Positions 12,668 to 24,043 are shown, numbered from the stretch's first letter. The stretch: 64,000 nucleotides of DNA from Tanytarsus gracilentus (GCA_038502055.1 JAXRKN010000015.1:62001-126000), one strand, 5' to 3'. Numbers and translations: made by a program. The notes: generated by a model from the sequence alone, not told the origin.

Positions 12668-14440
12668 CAGCCGAGAGACTCATACAATGGATACACATTA
12701 GAAAATTATTAAATTGCTGTTCATTTTTTTTATACTCCGCCGCTAATTGTGAATGTGCAAGATATAAAAAAAGTTAGAAAATATTTAAATGTCGCTTATT
12801 GTGTCGTGATGAAAATTATTCGCAAACCCCAAAAACTAAAAGAATTTCCAACCGATGATGGGAGCAAAAAAAATGTGTAAAAAGAAATTTTTAGGATGTT
12901 AAAATAAGTGTTGATGGCAGTTTTGGCAAGGCTGCTCGTAAACTAGTTAAAATCTCAGCAATTGTCGTCTAAAATTATGTGAAAAAAATCTTTGCGTTCC
13001 TTTTGAGAATTTTTGGGGAGTTTTGAATTTAAAAAAAATTTAAAATTTCCCAAAAAAAAATTTTAATTCACAACACGAAAAATTTTCAAACGAATCTTTC
13101 TAGACGTAAAAAAATCAACAAAAATTTTCTATTTTTGTACTCGGTAGCATTTTTTAAATGAATGAAAAAAGTCAAAAATTGCTTTTATTTAATATTATGA
13201 TGAAAAAAAATTCCAAAAGATATTTCACGAAAGTATTAACTTTTTTTTAATTAAAAAATTATTTTTATAAAAATCCTGAGAAAAATATTTTGGGTTCGAA
13301 AAAAAATTGAAAAGTGACAACTTTAGGTTCGTGTCGCATTTAAGTGCATTCACCCTAATGAACTTGCTAAATTTCTTAAAAATTTCCATAAATTATTTTC
13401 TTTCAAAAACTTTTTAAGTTCCATTTTAAAACTTTCCGAATAAATTTTTATTTTTTTCGGGTGAAAAGGTTTAAAAATCTTTTTGTATAAACTATGTCAA
13501 GACTGATGAAAATTTCCTTCTAATTTTTATACGAACAATGATGAAAAGAGAGTTTTTTGAGTCGCACCCACCACTCACATTTTCACTTCAGCCAGGTTGT
13601 ATTTAAAAACTCATTTTAAAGCTTTTCATGTGCATTGCGGAAAAATTCTCGTTTGTAAATTTTAAATCAATGTAAAAAGATTTTTTTACCCCAATAAATC
13701 GATGGAAATTGTTGAAAACTTTCGATTTAGCTTTTAACTCAAAAAAAAATATGTCAAGCGCTTATTCGAATATTTTTTATTTTCAAACTGTGAGCCATGA
13801 ATTTTTAACAATGATGAAAGCTTTTATTAGTTTTATTTAAAAATGAAGCTAAATCGATTTAAAAATGTGTAAATAAATTTAGAAAATGATGGAAAGTGAA
13901 ATTTTGAAGGATTTTTAAGTGAAAAATTTGTTTAAAATTTTTTTACTTAAAATCTATCAAAAATTTCTCACTTTCCACTCGATATTCAACGTGCAGTAAT
14001 CTAAAGTCCGCCGATGGCTTGAAAAAACTCAAAAGACAAAAATCAGGCAGTAAAAAATACTTTAAAAGCTAAAAATCATATCACAAAAGAACTTTTCAGC
14101 TATTTTTGTTTCATTTCTATGTAAAAATTTGTTTATAATTTTTTTGTATTATATTTTAAAAAATTGCATTTATCAAAAGAAAGCACCAAGGAATTTTTTA
14201 TGAGTTCTTTAAATATTTTTTTGTGTACTCACTAATAAAGCAAACGCGAATTGAAATGAATTTATTTAAATAAAGTGAAAAAATTATTAAAATTGTATTT
14301 TAGAAAATTTATGATTTATTTTTATTTTTTTCAGTTTTTTTAGGTTTTAAAAAATTTATTTAATATTTTTAATTAAAATGTGGTAAAAAATTGTTTAAAT
14401 AATTTATAAAAAAAAGTGGATAAAAGTGGAAATTTTTAAC
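12668..14440 (+). other. PlexA 3' UTR and downstream AT-rich sequence
   Basis: No coding exon follows the PlexA stop. AATAAA-type signals occur near 13690 and 14235, so the UTR may be about 1-1.6 kb long. Otherwise only AT-rich low-complexity sequence is visible. Confidence 0.4.
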
Positions 14441-14444
14441 TGAC

Positions 14445-14845
14445 TTGCGCCTTTATATTCAATGATAAGCTCTTATTAGTTTCACAAGAGGGGTCTTAGC
14501 TATTAAAATGTGGTCCATGCCTTCTATTGTGTCACCACCTTTTGGGCCTCATGGAAAGGCCGATTCTCAAAAGAGCTAGTTCTACCATAATTTCTGAATC
14601 TGGTTTACGTTAAGCGTTAATTCATCAAAGGGCCTACTCACAGTCTATGAACGCAAGGTGGTAAGATTCCCATAAATCTACCTTACGACCAGTCCACAGA
14701 CCGAACTAGTGAGTAGATGCTGGAATACTTTGAGGAAAAGGTCTCTCGCCTTTACCTGATTTGAACACAGGACTGAGAGTAAATATTTTTATTTCACACC
14801 GTTTCCACAGTGAAACACACCCATGCCACTGATCCACTTAAAAAA
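14445..14845 (-). mobile_element. SINE-like element with tRNA-type internal promoter
   Basis: Read on the minus strand it begins near 14840 with GTGGATCAGTGGCATGG, resembling a pol III A box, and has TGTTCAAATC near 14765, resembling a B box. A unique body of about 300 bp follows. Its composition is much less AT-rich than the flanks. No ORF is conserved and no clear target duplication was found, so the class is tentative. Confidence 0.4.
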
Positions 14846-15162
14846 TGAAGCATACTCAGCAAAAATTATTTAGATTTTTATTTTTTTAATTAAAAAAAAA
14901 AAAATTTTTAAGATGTTTATTTATTAAAAAAATTGCAAATTATTTAAATTTTTATTTTTCTTTAATTTTTAGATGTTAAATTTATTTTTAAATTTTGCTC
15001 AATTTTCAATTAAAATATTTTGAATCACAAAAAGATTGCATTTAAATCATCATCAATCTCTGTGTAAAAATACTTCAACAATCATCGCCATTTTTACACT
15101 CCAAAATCAACCTGTAAAAAAATAAAATAAACAAGACAAAAATCTCTCATTGCTGTTACTAG

Positions 15163-15262
15163 GGATCCTTAATTCACCGGTGAATGCGATTTCGGTGATC
15201 ACCGGTGACAAAAAGTCATTCACCGGTGATCACCGGTACACCGGTGATGACTTTTGACCAAC
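15163..15262. repeat. Palindromic CACCGGTG island
   Basis: CACCGGTGA/TCACCGGTG occurs about five times in 90 bp, with GGTGATCACCGGTG as a perfect nested palindrome. The island is sharply GC-rich against poly-A/T flanks. The left edge reads TAGGGATCCTTAA. No coding potential. Confidence 0.6.
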
Positions 15263-15711
15263 ATTTCTGAAGGAAAAAACTTTTAAATTTTGGAATTTTA
15301 TAGACCAATTTTTAGATATTTTTTTTTTCTATATAAATTATAAATTTAACACTAAAAATATTAGGTTTTTTTTTTTTTTTAAAATTTTTTTTTTTATTAA
15401 TTGATGAATAAATTTCAATCTTATAAAATATTTTTCCTATAAATTTTTAGGATTTTTACCGATTTTTAAATTTTTTTTATAAATATTTAATTTGTTTCTT
15501 TTAACAAATCTTTCTAAATATGCGCACTTACTAAAATTTTTTTTTTATTTTTTTTTTTTTAATTTTTTATTTTTTATTTAAAAAATTCAGAAAATTTAAA
15601 TGAATGAAAAAATTTTTTTAATTATTTTTAAAATTTTTTTTTTTTTTTTAAAATTTTTTTTTTTTTATAATTTTTAATAAAAAATAACATTTACTTTTTA
15701 AAAAAATTTTA

Positions 15712-15747
<36 letters not shown>

Positions 15748-16262
15748 ATAAATTTAAAAAGGGGTTAACAGGAAAAAAAAAGAGGATTTCCGGGGAGAAA
15801 AAATTTTCGGGGTAATGGGGAACAACGAGAACCGTATTGCTGTTACTCATCTTTGTCCTAAATTTTATCACCATATTCGTGTTATTAATCATTAGAGAGT
15901 CTTCGAAAATCAACCAAAAAGACGTCAAACAACAATTTTTAATTAAACACAATTCAATAAACTTAATGAAATTATTGTTAAGCCGCAGAATGTATGTACA
16001 ACTTATGTGTTTTATTGAAAATAAGATGAAAGATGGAGAAAATCATAAAAAAAAGATCAAAAATTGAGGAGTGATTTGAAATCTTAATTTTTGTCATTTG
16101 AAGTTAAAACTTGTGAATTTAAAGTTAAGAAAATAATTTAAAGATTTTATAGAAAAATTAAAATTTTTTCTCTAAATTTCATTAAAATATTTTAAGCTTT
16201 TAAATTTTGATTTTAATTGACAATTATTCAGGTTTAATTAAAAAATCTCTGTCAAATTCTTA
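15263..16262. other. Low-complexity A/T runs; no gene
   Basis: Long T and A homopolymers (for example 15718-15744) and short AT words dominate. A 76-codon plus-strand ORF near 15837 has no recognisable domain and AT-driven composition. Nothing else is supported. Confidence 0.5.
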
Positions 16263-16270
16263 ATTAAAAT

Positions 16271-16418
16271 CAGAGATGGGTAATTACAAAAAAATACAAA
16301 AAAATACATGGAATTTAATTTTGGGAAATTACATGAATTTTGTATGAAAATGAAATTAACTCATGTAATTTTCTGTAATCAAATTTTTATTCGATAATAA
16401 TGTAATTGCCCATCTCTG
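16271..16418. mobile_element. hAT-like MITE (CAGAGATGG family), complete copy
   Basis: Left end CAGAGATGGGTAATTACA, right end inverted TGTAATTGCCCATCTCTG. The perfect 8-bp flanking duplication ATTAAAAT lies at 16263-16270 and 16419-16426. CAGRG-TGG termini with 8-bp duplications are characteristic of hAT elements. The interior is about 110 bp, AT-rich and non-coding. Relatives: 32076-32235, and lone right ends near 9431 and 47509. Confidence 0.8.
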
Positions 16419-16479
16419 ATTAAAATTTCCGTCGTCACCAATGTACTAAAAAATTAATTAATAATTCATCAGCAAGTAA

Positions 16480-16950
16480 AAAACCAAGGGCAAAGAAATT
16501 AATTGGAGATAAGGGTTTTAAGACCTTTTAAGTCTCTTTAAAGGCTTTTTAGGGCTCTTCATGAATTTTTAAGGCGTTTCAAGAATTTTGCATTTTTTTG
16601 AATTTTAAGTTTATTTACGCGTTAAAAACCTTTTTAAGGTGAAAGACTTTCAAAACATTTTTACTTCCTAATTTATTAATTTAATTTAGAATTTTTAAAG
16701 ACTTTGAAAAGCACTTTTAGAAACTTAAAGGTTATTTAGGGTCTTTTAGGATATTTTAAAGTTCTTTGAAGTCCTTAAATTTTTTTCTTTAAAACTTTCA
16801 AGGAATTTTCAAACTTCCTTAAGTTTTTTTAATTTCCTTGAAAATCTTTTGAAGATCCTTCAAAACTGTTTGAGATCCTTCAAGATATTAAAAAACCTCT
16901 TAAGATCCAATTAAAGTCGCTCAATAATTATATGCTCTCAGCCCTAGCAA
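16480..16950. repeat. AAGG/CTT word island ending in CTCAGCCCTAG
   Basis: The stretch iterates TTTTAAGG, CTTTTTAGGG and CTTCAAGATCC words for about 400 bp. It ends in CTCTCAGCCCTAG, like the right end of the CAGGG-TGAGAAC hAT-like family. The left end (CCAAGGGCAAAG) is a poor match, so membership is uncertain. Confidence 0.4.
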
Positions 16951-18189
16951 AAAAACAATAAAAGCAAATGGAAAATACTTAAGAAATAAAACAAAATTAT
17001 TACCTGAATGTGCGTGTGAGTAAATAAAAAATAAAACAAGTCATAGAAAATATTTCAAAATAATCCCATTAAAAGTTTCACCGTAAATAAAAAAATTTGC
17101 TTTGAGAGAATTTTTGCTAGGAAAGAAATTTTTTTCTTTATTCGTGAAAATGTTTTTGCCGGCAATAATCGTGAGAAATTTCAATGTAAATAATGAAAAT
17201 GCATTTTTTAAGTTAATTTTTCGGATTTAACGACAATCATTTAAATTTTTATGCAATTATGAAAAAGTTGAGTGAAAAAAATTGAATTATTTTTTGGGTT
17301 GTTAGAAAAAAAGTTTGAAAATGTCGAAAAATTAAATTTGATAATTTTTCCCACCCTTAACTTTGTGCTCTAAAACCTGCCATTAAAATAATTTCTCACG
17401 AACTTCTTAAACGTCAACATATCAAATGTCAATCTACCGAAAAAAAAATAATAAAAGTTATAAAAGTTATTAAAGAAAATTTAGAAATTCCAAAAAAAAA
17501 ATCTTCTTAATTTCTTCAAAAATTTTTCATCCCCTCAAAAAACAAGCTTTCGGCTCAAAAATGTCCCTTAAGAAATTCTCGCACGAAAAAGCAAAAAAAA
17601 AATTATCATGAAAAACTTTTTATACAGCACAATAAGAAACGAAAAAAAATTAGTTAGAAAATATCAAAATAAATGTCAAAAGTAAAAATAACCAAAAAAG
17701 AGAAATTAAGAAATTGACTGTTAATTGTTTTTAAATATTGAAAGAATACAAAGAAAATTTTAAGCATCGCGAATTTAACAAAAAGTTTTTAAGTTTGCTG
17801 GTGTAAAAAATCCGCAACTGATGTGGTCGAAAAAAATTGCAAAGTCTCAAAAGAAAATTAATTTAATTTTAAATCGCGAAAATAAATTAGATAAAAATAT
17901 GCGAAAAACTTTTTTTACAATGAGAAAAAAAAATTAAGGAAAGTGGAGAAAAAATGTAAATGTCTAAAAATGTGTAAGAATTTAACGAAAAAAAAATGTA
18001 AACTAAAAGCATGAAAATGTGAATGAAATAAAGAAAAATAAATAAATGTCATTTTATGAATAAAAAAATTATAAAGTATTTTGTTGTATTTCAGCTGTTT
18101 TTGTTGTTGCAATTTTAGATTTTATTGTTGAAACTCTGTTTTCGGCATTTTTTGAGGTTTTTTGGACATTGGCAGTGCTTAATGACTGA

Positions 18190-18470
18190 CTAAAAAAATC
18201 TTGCAAAACTAGAGCACAAAAGGAAACTTAAGCAACCCGATGATCAAAATCCGTGTGCCCGTTCTCGAGTTATGCGCGCTACTAAATTCCCGGATGTGGA
18301 GATGTGGAGATGCTCACACCACTTAAATGACTCTACAGCCCGATCGGAGCCACCGATTGAGATTCGGTTTTCAACAATAGCTCGGGCTGTGGCAGGCCCA
18401 ACTTTTGTCCTCGGCAGTTTTTCGATTAAACGAAATACCTTTTGATCAAACCATAACACATTTCATAAAT
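18190..18470 (-). mobile_element. Divergent member of the AGCTCCGC repeat superfamily
   Basis: On the minus strand, words such as AAAACCGAATCTCAATCGG, GAGTCATTTAAGTGG, TAACTCGAGAACGG and TGCTCTAGTTTTGCAAGA align in the same order with the repeats at 22672 and 43791. It is less AT-rich than its neighbourhood. A 71-codon ORF across it is treated as incidental. Confidence 0.5.
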
Positions 18471-18544
18471 TTTTACAAATTTAATTTTTTATTAATGTTT
18501 TATGCGATGTATGATATAAAAAACAAAATTTAAGTTTACAGATT

Positions 18545-18784
18545 TCATTTTCCAGATTTCATCCATGGAGGACACGGTGCTGGAGGTCCTTGAGGACCGC
18601 CTTGGCCTCCAGCGCCGCCATTATTTGCTCCTTGTGCTCCTGGTCTGCCTGCTCCTCCTGGACTACCGCCACAGCCTGCACCACCTCCACCGCCTCCGCC
18701 TCCACCTCCTCCTCCTTGAGCGTTCACAAAGATGCTTTGAAGAGAAATTAGCGCCAAAATAAAAGTCAAGATAATGAACTTCAT
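18545..18784 (-). CDS. Glycine-rich secreted peptide
   Basis: One exon, 79 residues. The signal peptide MKFIILTFILALISLQSIFVNA is followed by a run of about twelve Gly, then Gly/Pro-rich sequence with two Cys (GAGCGG and PPAPCPPW) and a basic C-terminus. A TATAAAAG box lies 66 bp upstream. The promoter and 5' leader closely match those of the glycine-rich gene at 30935, including CTCGTAAACTTCACATC just before the ATG, so the two are paralogues. It could be a cuticle, silk or antimicrobial-type peptide; the sequence does not decide. Confidence 0.75.
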   Translation of the reverse strand: MKFIILTFILALISLQSIFVNAQGGGGGGGGGGGGAGCGGSPGGAGRPGAQGANNGGAGGQGGPQGPPAPCPPWMKSGK

Positions 18785-18849
18785 TTCTATCGATGTGAAG
18801 TTTACGAGTAATTTGATCGAACTAATAACTCAAAGAGTGATGAGTTTCG

Positions 18850-18857
18850 CTTTTATA
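18850..18857 (-). promoter_or_regulatory. TATA box of the Gly-rich gene at 18545
   Basis: TATAAAAG on the minus strand within AGTATAAAAGCGAAACTCATC. The position is right for a leader of about 35-40 nt. Confidence 0.7.
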
Positions 18858-18899
18858 CTCTTTTAAAAAAATCTAAGGGGAGAAGAACGAAATCGTAAA

Positions 18900-19580
18900 A
18901 ATCGATTCGCGTCTTTTTTTAGAGATGCGAAGAAATTTGTTTGTTGAAAATACGTTGTGAATATTTAAGAAATATTAATTTTAAAATTAAAACAATATAA
19001 AATGAACAAAAAGCTCAAACACTCTGACTTTAAAATAAGTAAAAATTGATTTGATTTCATTTAACATGAATTTGCAAAGACATTTTTGATATTAACGGTA
19101 AATGAAAAATCAAAGATTTTTTCACATAAATTTAGATGCGAATCCGGGGGGATAATAAGGGCAGCGAAAGCGAAGAAAAAGACGCAAATATTAAATTAGG
19201 AACACAATTTTTTTCTAGAATATTACGATATCGTCCTTCACCCCCTTTTAAAAAACATTTTTAATATTTATTAATAACGAAGTTTTTATTGTACTAAAAT
19301 ATGCTTAAACTTTGAAAAATTTTTTGTTATCAATTTGTAAATATTTTTTAAATCTAATCACCGGATTTTCCACACTTTGATTAAAAAATTTTTGTTGTTA
19401 TTTATTTTAAATCTTTTTTTTACCTGAGGTTTACTGTTTAATTAAATTTTAAAGGTCTGTGACTGGCTTTCAAGTGTCAATTGTGCAGCTTAAAATTTTA
19501 AACTTTTGTTTTCAATAATTCGATTTTTTCACTTCACATTTGAGTGTTTTTTGTCACTTTATTGATTTGAATAAAAAGCT
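18900..19580. other. Gene-free AT-rich spacer
   Basis: No gene, inverted repeat or strong motif is seen between the Gly-rich gene promoter and the inverted-duplication arm. Confidence 0.4.
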
Positions 19581-19810
19581 GAAAAAAAAAGTTTTGACAA
19601 ACAATTTAAGTCTTTAAATATTTTGTGTTAAAAAAAATACAAATAATTTTTATTAACATATTTTTATTATAAAATTTTCATTTTTTGTACTAAAGTTGAT
19701 CAGAACTTCAAAGTTGTATAAATTAGTTTTGAAGTGAAATTTTGTGTTGAAATTTTTTTAACTGCATTTTTTTGTGTGTCGCTGCTTATGGATGCCAATC
19801 AGTTAGCTTC

Positions 19811-20005
19811 TTATTTGCCTCCACCTCCACCTCCTCCTCCTCCGCCGCCGCCTCCTCCTCCTCCTCCGCCACCGCCGCCTCCATACCATCCACCTCCGCC
19901 TCCTCCTCCGCCGCCACCTCCAATGATGCTCGACTCGAAGTCAATTGACGATGGTGCAGCAAATGCAGCTGCGATTAAGAGAAAGAAGAACAAGAAAATT
20001 CTCAT
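19811..20005 (-). CDS. Polyglycine secreted peptide, copy A
   Basis: One exon, 64 residues. MRIFLFFFLLIAAAFAAPSS is a signal peptide with a likely cleavage near AFA/AP. Then IDFESSIIGG, a Gly tract interrupted by WY, a longer Gly tract, and a terminal Lys. The protein is identical to the copy at 25983. The 20073-20080 TATA box and its orientation choose this strand over the overlapping plus-strand proline reading. Role unknown; the composition resembles Gly-rich structural or AMP-like secreted peptides. Confidence 0.75.
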   Translation of the reverse strand: MRIFLFFFLLIAAAFAAPSSIDFESSIIGGGGGGGGGGGWYGGGGGGGGGGGGGGGGGGGGGGK

Positions 20006-20072
20006 TTTTAAGTGATGTTCTTGAAGTGAATAAATGTCAGAAACTGTTGATTGTACGAACGAATGTGAGATG

Positions 20073-20080
20073 CTTTTATA
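20073..20080 (-). promoter_or_regulatory. TATA box of polyglycine copy A
   Basis: TATAAAAGCATCTCACATTCG on the minus strand, 68 bp upstream of the ATG, identical to copy B. Confidence 0.7.
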
Positions 20081-20494
20081 CGAATTTAAAGAGCATGAGA
20101 GATTTGTCGTGCCTTAGACATTTTTCTCCCTCTTTAAATTTACTTACAGCATCAAAAAGTTTTTAAAATAATTCAAAGATGGAATTTCCATTTGAGGGAA
20201 AAAAACCTTATCAACGGGTTTTTCTGGGCGGATAATCAAGAATGGGAATTCCGTCAAAAAAACCGAAATCTCTTGATAAGATTTTGTGATTAATCAAAAA
20301 AAATAAGCAGCAGTTTTTAAAATGATTGAATTAAAAATTATTTAATTTGGTTTTTCGATTTCCATTTATTAAAATTATTTTTTTCAATTTTGATTTTGAA
20401 TAAAATTTAAGGACATTTGTTGGAGATTTTAAAAACTATTCCAAAGAAATTTAAAATTATAAAAGAACCTCTTGTAATTCGCTCTTAAATATTT

Positions 20495-21658
20495 TTAACG
20501 TCCTCCAGCTGCTTCGTCACCGTCTTCAAGCTCACTCAGTTGCATTTCGAAAACTTTTACGGCCTTAATCAATTTTTTTAGCATTTCAGGTTGATCCAAT
20601 AGTTCGTCCTTGAATTTTCTGCCTGGAAAATGTTTTTTAATTTCCTCAAAAGCTTTCAACTTTAAATCTTTGCTCTCGAATTTAATTCCAAGATTTAAAT
20701 TTTCCATTAAAAAATCCAAATTTTTTTCTTCATTCATTTTTTGAATCAAAATTTCCGTTAAATTTTCTTTCAATCCTTCGATCTTCAACTTTCCGGCTGC
20801 TGCAAAAATTTCTCGAGTTCTCTCCAAGTTTTTCGGCATTTCATCTTTGTAGACGTAATTTAAAATGCTCTCAAAGATCTCAACTGGAATGTCCTCGAGC
20901 ACCAACTCATCAGCATCCGGATTATTTTTAATCATCTCAGCAAAAATTTCACTTCGAGCTGCGAAAATAAACTTGTGGACTTTGAACTTAGCGTCACCGA
21001 CTTTGATCGAGAAATCTTTAAACTCTTCAACTTTTGAGAATTTCCAAATATCAGCAAGAAATTTTGTTAAATTCTGAGGTTGAAATTTTTGATCCAGTTT
21101 AGATGTTGAAGGTTTTTCTTCCTCTTTTGGTTGTGGACATTTTGTGAGCACAATTTGTTTAAATTTTTTCATGCTCCTCCGATTATTATAAACCGCGACG
21201 TCGATGTTGACATTGTTCGAGAAAGTTGCCCTTTCAAATTTCGGAAGTTTATCGAAAATTTCGACTCCGATGTATTTTATTTTATTTTCGCGAAAGCCAA
21301 CTTTTTCTAACTCTTTATTGAACTCAAATAAATCTTTCGGCAAACTTTCAAGAGGATTTCCTTGAAGATATAAATATTTTAAATGAGAAAATTGTTTCAA
21401 ATCTTCCTTTGAGATTGTTTTAAGATTTGAATTTAAAATTTCGAGCCAAGTCAAATTCTCAAAAACTTTTCCGAGTCGATTTGGAATTTTTTCGACTTCA
21501 GAGTTTTGAATTCGAAGTGAATTGACATCAGCGTTGCTTTTTGATGACGAATGTTTTCCTTGAAAAGTTTCTCGATTTACTTCAGTTGGAAACTTTTCAT
21601 CTTTAACTTCACAATAATAGTAATCATGGGAGTCAATTTTAAAATAACACTTCACCAT
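20495..21658 (-). CDS. LRR-BTB fusion protein (intracellular)
   Basis: One exon, 387 residues. Residues 1-25 (MVKCYFKIDSHDYYYCEVKD) are a degenerate version of the Cys module of the secreted LRR family, but no signal peptide precedes it and an in-frame stop lies just upstream of the ATG. LRRs span about 45-150 (LKYLYLQGNPLESLPKDLF). A BTB/POZ domain spans about 212-310 (DFSIKVG, FKVHKFIFAARSEIFAEM, LVLEDIPVEIFESILNYVY), followed by a BACK-like helical tail. SPOP-type BTB proteins recruit substrates to Cul3 ligases; that role here is inference. An acidic tail ends the protein. The combination suggests a secreted LRR gene that gained a BTB and lost secretion. Confidence 0.85.
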   Translation of the reverse strand: MVKCYFKIDSHDYYYCEVKDEKFPTEVNRETFQGKHSSSKSNADVNSLRIQNSEVEKIPNRLGKVFENLTWLEILNSNLKTISKEDLKQFSHLKYLYLQGNPLESLPKDLFEFNKELEKVGFRENKIKYIGVEIFDKLPKFERATFSNNVNIDVAVYNNRRSMKKFKQIVLTKCPQPKEEEKPSTSKLDQKFQPQNLTKFLADIWKFSKVEEFKDFSIKVGDAKFKVHKFIFAARSEIFAEMIKNNPDADELVLEDIPVEIFESILNYVYKDEMPKNLERTREIFAAAGKLKIEGLKENLTEILIQKMNEEKNLDFLMENLNLGIKFESKDLKLKAFEEIKKHFPGRKFKDELLDQPEMLKKLIKAVKVFEMQLSELEDGDEAAGGR

Positions 21659-21699
21659 TTTGAATTCGCTTTATTGAATGATTCATAAAAAATTCATCG

Positions 21700-22671
21700 A
21701 AAGTTATAAAATGAGAAGAAGAAACTCCGAGGGAGAGCTGAGCAAGAAATTAAATTTTTTAAATTTTTATTTTTGCAAATTTTAAAATATTTATTTAACA
21801 AAATTTCATAATTAATTGATTTTTTAATGTTAAACTTTCATCTTGAAACTTTTAACTCATCGTGTACGGCGGAGTCAGTCTCGTTTCCACAAAATAATTT
21901 CCTTAAAATTTCTTCGGCGTTTGTTTCGCATAAAATCCCATGCGAGATGATTCAGGTCCATTTCAAGTTCGTCGATTAAAGTTTATTGCATTTCGATTGC
22001 AAAGTCTCGCAGTGAACGCATCAGTTCGACAATTTTTGACTGTCTCACTATAAAATTTCCACGCTCGATCGTGACTGCATATCACGCAGGGGTCTAAAAA
22101 TTTATTTGAAGTGATTTTAATTAATTTTAAAATTAATTGAGATTTTGAAAATAGAGTTATTAACTTTTCTTGAGATTAACTCGGTAAAAAATCAAAAATA
22201 ATTATTAATAAAATCAGTTTAATTTCTAAAATTAATTAACAAAATCAATTAAATTTTAAAATATTAATTAACAGATTTTTTTAATTTTTCGTCATAAAAT
22301 TGAATAATTAAAAAATTTAAATAATTAACTCTTTCAGTTTGGAAAATTAAATTTTATAAATTAATTTTCAGCTTAATTAATTCAAGTTTACTAATTAAAA
22401 ATTACCTAAAGTTTTGGTGTAACAAGTTTGAGATCGCAACCCGGTTGAGGAGCTAAAAATTGATTTTAAATACCTAAATGAATTTTACATAAAAATTACA
22501 CAAATTTTGTATGAAAATAAAATGAATTTTATATAAAAATTAATTAATTAAATTAAATTTTTGTAATGTAATTTTTAATCGATTAAAATGTAATTGAACA
22601 TTTTTGAATGTTTAACTCGATTGTGAAAAAAATTATCCCATGAAAATTAAAGAATTTAAATTTTAACATAA
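21700..22671. other. Gene-free AT-rich spacer
   Basis: Short AATTAATT-type words dominate. Near 22478-22610, TTACATAAAAATTACA, ATTTTGTATGAAAAT and AATGTAATTGAACAT resemble the interior and right end of the CAGAGATGG MITE family, so a decayed copy is possible. No coding sequence was recognised. Confidence 0.4.
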
Positions 22672-23154
22672 ATTATAGCTCCGCTATATATTAATTTTGG
22701 ATTTCTCCAAAACCAGTTTTTGGCCCCCAGTGCCAAGACATTACATTGTGCAATATCAAAACATATACTCAAATGATAGGCCTAGGCAAACCCTACAAAC
22801 TGGCGAAAACAGAATTGAAATCGGTTGATCCTACGAGGAGTTAGAGCCATTTAAGTCATCTTACTTTCTCACTTTCTTACTTTCTTACTTTCTCACTTTC
22901 TCACTTTCTCACTTTCTCACTTTCTTACGATCTTAGTGAACGCCATATCTCAAGAACGACTGGTTGGATTTGATTCGGGTTTGTGGCTAAAGATCGGGTT
23001 TTGCTCTAGTTGTGCAAGAAGTATTTAGTTTTGAGGTACAACCCTCCAAGGACCGTTCCTGAGTCCAAAAATGAACTCTTGATATCAATAGACATTTAAT
23101 TTCAGGTGAAATTTGAAGTCAGAATCTTGTCTAGAGTGTTTTAATTGAACGGCT

Positions 23155-23412
23155 AAATTCGGCTAATCGGTCGGCTCTGACCGGTTTAGCTGACCGATTG
23201 TAGCCGATCGAAAAAAAATCAGTCGGCTCTGACCGGCTTTAGCCGATCGAAAAAAACTTCGGTCGGCTCTGACCGATTTTAGCCGATCGAAAATATCTTC
23301 GGTCGGCTCTGACCGATTTTAGCCGATCGAAAAAAACTTCGGTCGGCTAAAACCGGTTTTAGCCGAAAGCTGCAAAAAGGTCATCGGCTAATAACGGTCG
23401 GTCGACTTAAAC
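23155..23412. repeat. GGTCGGCT / AGCCGATCG word island
   Basis: The unit GGTCGGCTCTGACCGATTTT plus AGCCGATCGAAAAA recurs about five times at roughly 44-bp spacing. The words GGTCGGCT and AGCCGATC/AGCCGACC allow extensive pairing. GC content is far above the flanks. Confidence 0.7.
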
Positions 23413-23812
23413 CCCTGATAATTACATTAAAAGTTAAGTAAATCTAATTTGTCTTTGTAATTTAAATGCTTATAAGATTTTTTGCATTATGTTGATAAGA
23501 AAAAGTTTTTGATGAGTGAGTTAAATATTTTCAAAAGTTCATTAAACTAAAATAGAGTTATTGGAAAATTTTTTTTTGATGATTGGAAAAATATTTTGCC
23601 AAAAGTTCATTAAACTAAAGTAGAGTCATTAAAAGAAAAAATTTGCTTGACAGTTTTTCAACAAAATTTCTTCATTTAAAATTTTGCGCTCAAGCAGTAA
23701 AGACATAATAATTTTTTTTCTGACTGGAATTAAATCATTGAAAAGGAAGTGATTGTGAGTTTATAATAATAAGTTTTAAGAATGTTTCATTGATTTAAAT
23801 TTATTTAGTATA

Positions 23813-24043
23813 ATGGGAAAAGGACAATCTAAAGCAGAAAGCAAACCCACAGTAGAAGTGGCTGAGAACAAAAACACGAATATTGTAAGTGTCTCGAATC
23901 AACTAGACATCAAGTCGTTTCCACTCGATGTAGAAGTCCTGTTATTGATTATAACAATCATTAAGCTGATTGAATTTGGAATTTACATTGTCAAATATAT
24001 TAAAAATAGCTGTAAGAGAAAGTACAGAGATTCTAAAGTTTAA
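23813..24043 (+). CDS. Small protein with myristoylation-type N-terminus and one TM segment
   Basis: 76 residues. It begins MGKGQSKAES, matching the MGxxxS N-myristoylation pattern. A polar stretch (about 10-40) is followed by one hydrophobic segment, VLLLIITIIKLIEFGIYIV, then a basic tail CKRKYRDSK. It sits inside the 1.19 kb insertion at 23074-24259, so it may be the element's own gene or a captured retrocopy. I do not recognise the family. The coherent topology (lipid anchor, TM, basic tail) argues against chance, but the ORF is short. Confidence 0.45.
   Translation: MGKGQSKAESKPTVEVAENKNTNIVSVSNQLDIKSFPLDVEVLLLIITIIKLIEFGIYIVKYIKNSCKRKYRDSKV

Larger units (their letters stand above)
19581..20262. 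repeat. Arm A of a ~680 bp inverted duplication
   Basis: It is nearly identical, in inverted orientation, to 25728-26410. Only scattered differences were seen, for example a T/G in the TTTTTTTGTGTGTC versus TTTTGTTGTGTGTC stretch. The arm carries a complete polyglycine peptide gene with its promoter. Confidence 0.85.

Noticed and set aside
18244..18459. 71-codon minus-strand ORF ending TRERAHGF
   Set aside because: It coincides with a divergent repeat that aligns with non-coding members at 22672 and 43791.
19734..20015. Polyproline plus-strand ORF, and its mirror at 25973-26245
   Set aside because: Antisense of the polyglycine genes, which have the signal peptide and TATA box.
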